Assembly: GCF_002419965.1 (NCBI RefSeq)
Contig: NZ_DIHC01000001.1
Coordinates: forward strand, 201,533 to 265,532
DNA: 64,000 nucleotides
Direction of reading: 5' to 3'
Source: Pseudomonas sp. UBA5706
GTDB taxonomy: Bacteria > Pseudomonadota > Gammaproteobacteria > Pseudomonadales > Pseudomonadaceae
In this document: positions 62,719-64,000 of the stretch, in pieces
Position numbering within the stretch: position 1 is the first letter of the stretch
How the letters are laid out: every line of letters begins with the position of its first letter
The notes under the pieces: generated by a model
The model's database searches: none
Told to the model about the DNA's origin: nothing
Seen by the model: the letters and a program-made list of their open reading frames with translations, nothing else
Translations under genes and position numbers: made by a program

Positions 62719-62889
62719 TCAAAATGATGAAGACATCAAATCTATCGGGGTCTTGGTGTATTGCTTGGCGCCGCCTATTCGGACACCGGCCCAGAAGAGC
62801 CAGGCCTGCCATCCTGTGACTCCTTCGGCGAGAAGCGCACGGTACATAACAGCATCCACCTTCGGTGGCCAGCGAGGATGTTGACGCAT
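62719..62889 (-). CDS. small phage-type protein, 56 aa
   Basis: Translates as 'MRQHPRWPPKVDAVMYRALL' onwards, with Trp-rich 'WQAWLFWAGVRIGG' later. AGGAG lies upstream at a slightly long spacing (13 bases). Such short proteins often follow tail-fibre genes in prophages. It is shorter than typical gene-calling limits, and its function is unknown. Confidence 0.55.
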   Translation of the reverse strand: MRQHPRWPPKVDAVMYRALLAEGVTGWQAWLFWAGVRIGGAKQYTKTPIDLMSSSF

Positions 62890-62972
62890 CCTGCTGGCCG
62901 CTCCTTTTTTGTGTTACGAAGCACTCATTCTCTCCCGGTCTTCTAGGAAGGAAGCTCGGGTTTAAGCGCGGT

Positions 62973-64000
62973 TCAGATCTTTCTGACTCCGAACTGGCTG
63001 ACCTTGACCTTCGAGTCAAGCGCCACGCCAACTGCCAGATATAGGCCCATCCTCGCGGTGATGACCGTCTCGGTAGCATCGAACTGATAGCGCTGCGTCT
63101 CAAGCGCGCCTTTCCAGTTCGCCGGCAAGGTAAACGGTTCCTGGTACTTGTCCATCGAGCGGTAATAGATCGTAGTGGATGTGCCCGCCACCGGCTTGGT
63201 GATGATCAGCTCAGCCTCCCAACCAAGGATGCCCCGGCTGTTGCCGACGATTTCAGGGGCCGACACCATCTCGATCACGTCACCCGCCACAAGATTGCTC
63301 AGTGTGACGTTGGCCGAAGGCTGTAGATAGATGTAGCCACCCGCCGCCCCCATGGTTCCGCTCAGTTCGACGCACTGTGCTTCGCCGTATGCGGCGGGCT
63401 CCTTATACCAGCGAGTGGTTACCCCGGTAACCCCGGAACCAGTAACCTTGTAACTGTCCGCCAGCACCGACCCGGCCACTGGGTTGGCCGATGCGTTGAT
63501 AGCACCAGCAGTCCCGGCCATCAGTGGGTTTGCATTCAGGCAGCCGAACGGGCGAATCGCCGAGTAAAGATCAGCGGCATCCGTCGGGAGCGGCACGCCG
63601 AAGAACTCGAAATTGGCATTGATGACCGGCACGCATCGGGACTGAATGAAATCAGCACCGAGGATGTTGGGATGCAGGCCTTCCACGGTCATTGCTTCGG
63701 TAAAGCCGTCCCAGATGCTCACCACCGGCACGAACTGGCTGACGTAGCTCAGCACCCAGTCCTTGTATGCGTTCGCCTCGGCCAGCGCGGTGCCTGTCAG
63801 GGCTCTGGTACCGAACCGGGGCGTGCCAGTACCCACGATCAGGTACTTGCCCGGCGTGTTCTGGAAAGCGGTAATCGCCTTCATCACGTTCGCCTTGCTG
63901 TCGGCCAGCGTCATGCCTGGGGTCGTGCTGTCGTTGGTGCGCGAGAGCAGCATCCACAGATCGGCCGTGGCTGACGCCAGGCAGGCCGGGAGCCGGGCCA
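62973..64000 (-). CDS. phage tail fibre/tailspike with SGNH-hydrolase domain, 5' part beyond window
   Basis: The frame is open from base 64000 to the stop at 62973, so the start is outside. Upstream codons give 'ARLPACLASATADLWMLL' before the 'SRTNDST' block with the Asn of SGNH hydrolases. 'VEGLHPNILGADF' holds the catalytic His. After it, a beta-rich C-terminal domain of ~190 residues ends 'SKVKVSQFGVRKI'. In phage tails, such domains remove acetyl groups from surface polysaccharide, aiding adsorption. The catalytic Ser (GDSL block) lies off the edge. Confidence 0.85.
   Translation of the reverse strand, partial: ARLPACLASATADLWMLLSRTNDSTTPGMTLADSKANVMKAITAFQNTPGKYLIVGTGTPRFGTRALTGTALAEANAYKDWVLSYVSQFVPVVSIWDGFTEAMTVEGLHPNILGADFIQSRCVPVINANFEFFGVPLPTDAADLYSAIRPFGCLNANPLMAGTAGAINASANPVAGSVLADSYKVTGSGVTGVTTRWYKEPAAYGEAQCVELSGTMGAAGGYIYLQPSANVTLSNLVAGDVIEMVSAPEIVGNSRGILGWEAELIITKPVAGTSTTIYYRSMDKYQEPFTLPANWKGALETQRYQFDATETVITARMGLYLAVGVALDSKVKVSQFGVRKI

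Larger units (their letters stand above)
57313..64000. mobile_element. accessory island (prophage/tailocin-type) inserted at the start of mutS, right end beyond window
   Basis: Begins at the mutS remnant and runs to the window edge. It contains an SOS-controlled pair, a DUF4214 protein, small phage-type genes, a broken structural-protein gene and a tail-fibre gene. Leftward genes at the right suggest that the structural part of a tailocin or prophage is transcribed towards this border. No integrase is seen in the part shown. Confidence 0.75.

Overview
The window is chromosomal DNA from a Pseudomonas, most likely of the fluorescens/syringae lineage. This rests on recognisable proteins and on gene neighbourhoods that match the genus: tol-pal with ruvABC and yebC/aspS, an OprD-family porin next to proS, mprF with its hydrolase partner, fpr/finR, dgkA/erdR, and recA-recX beside pncC. 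No database search was run, so the species is inferred.

Layout. 1-5.2 kb: a probable catabolic or amine-handling set (amino-acid permease cut by the window edge, short-chain dehydrogenase, class-III aminotransferase, alpha/beta hydrolase, PhyH-type dioxygenase). 5.5-9.2 kb: loosely packed small genes (HAD hydrolase, RidA protein, secreted orphan) and a decayed, tail-to-tail IS3-family remnant. 9.3-21.7 kb: a long leftward housekeeping run, in transcription order aspS, yebC, ruvC, ruvA, ruvB, ybgC, tolQ, tolR, tolA, tolB, pal, cpoB, queE, queC, tRNA-Lys. It covers translation, recombination, the cell-envelope Tol-Pal machine and queuosine precursor synthesis. 21.9-31.2 kb: RHH protein, Dps, a membrane protein with a cold-shock domain, slyX/HIT, OprD-family porin, proS, a lipoprotein and dinB. 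31.3-31.8 kb: two copies of initiator tRNA, each with its own promoter and terminator. 32.1-36.1 kb: mprF and an AcvB/VirJ-type hydrolase in a translationally coupled pair. 36.3-45.5 kb: quinone reductase/LysR pair, kup, rimO, acetyltransferase, secreted hydrolase, a pseudouridine-synthase-like protein lacking the catalytic Asp, DUF1456 protein and trmO. 45.7-47.4 kb: a type VI secretion prePAAR toxin and its probable immunity gene. 47.6-56.8 kb: fpr/finR, dgkA/erdR, EamA transporter, DTW protein, a small periplasmic protein, LOG-like protein, recX, recA (with a LexA box) and pncC.

57.3 kb to the right edge is an accessory island. Its left border lies inside a 17-codon leftover of the mutS 5' end, which ends in a stop codon and is followed at once by a terminator. 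The island carries a LexA-box-controlled coiled-coil gene plus SRAP (abasic-site crosslinking) pair, a 594-residue cysteine-free DUF4214 protein that looks like a type I secretion substrate, several small or broken phage-type genes, and a phage tail-fibre/tailspike protein with an SGNH esterase domain running off the edge. The pncC-mutS interval is a known tailocin/prophage site in fluorescent pseudomonads, so the rest of a tailocin or prophage, and a complete mutS, should lie to the right.
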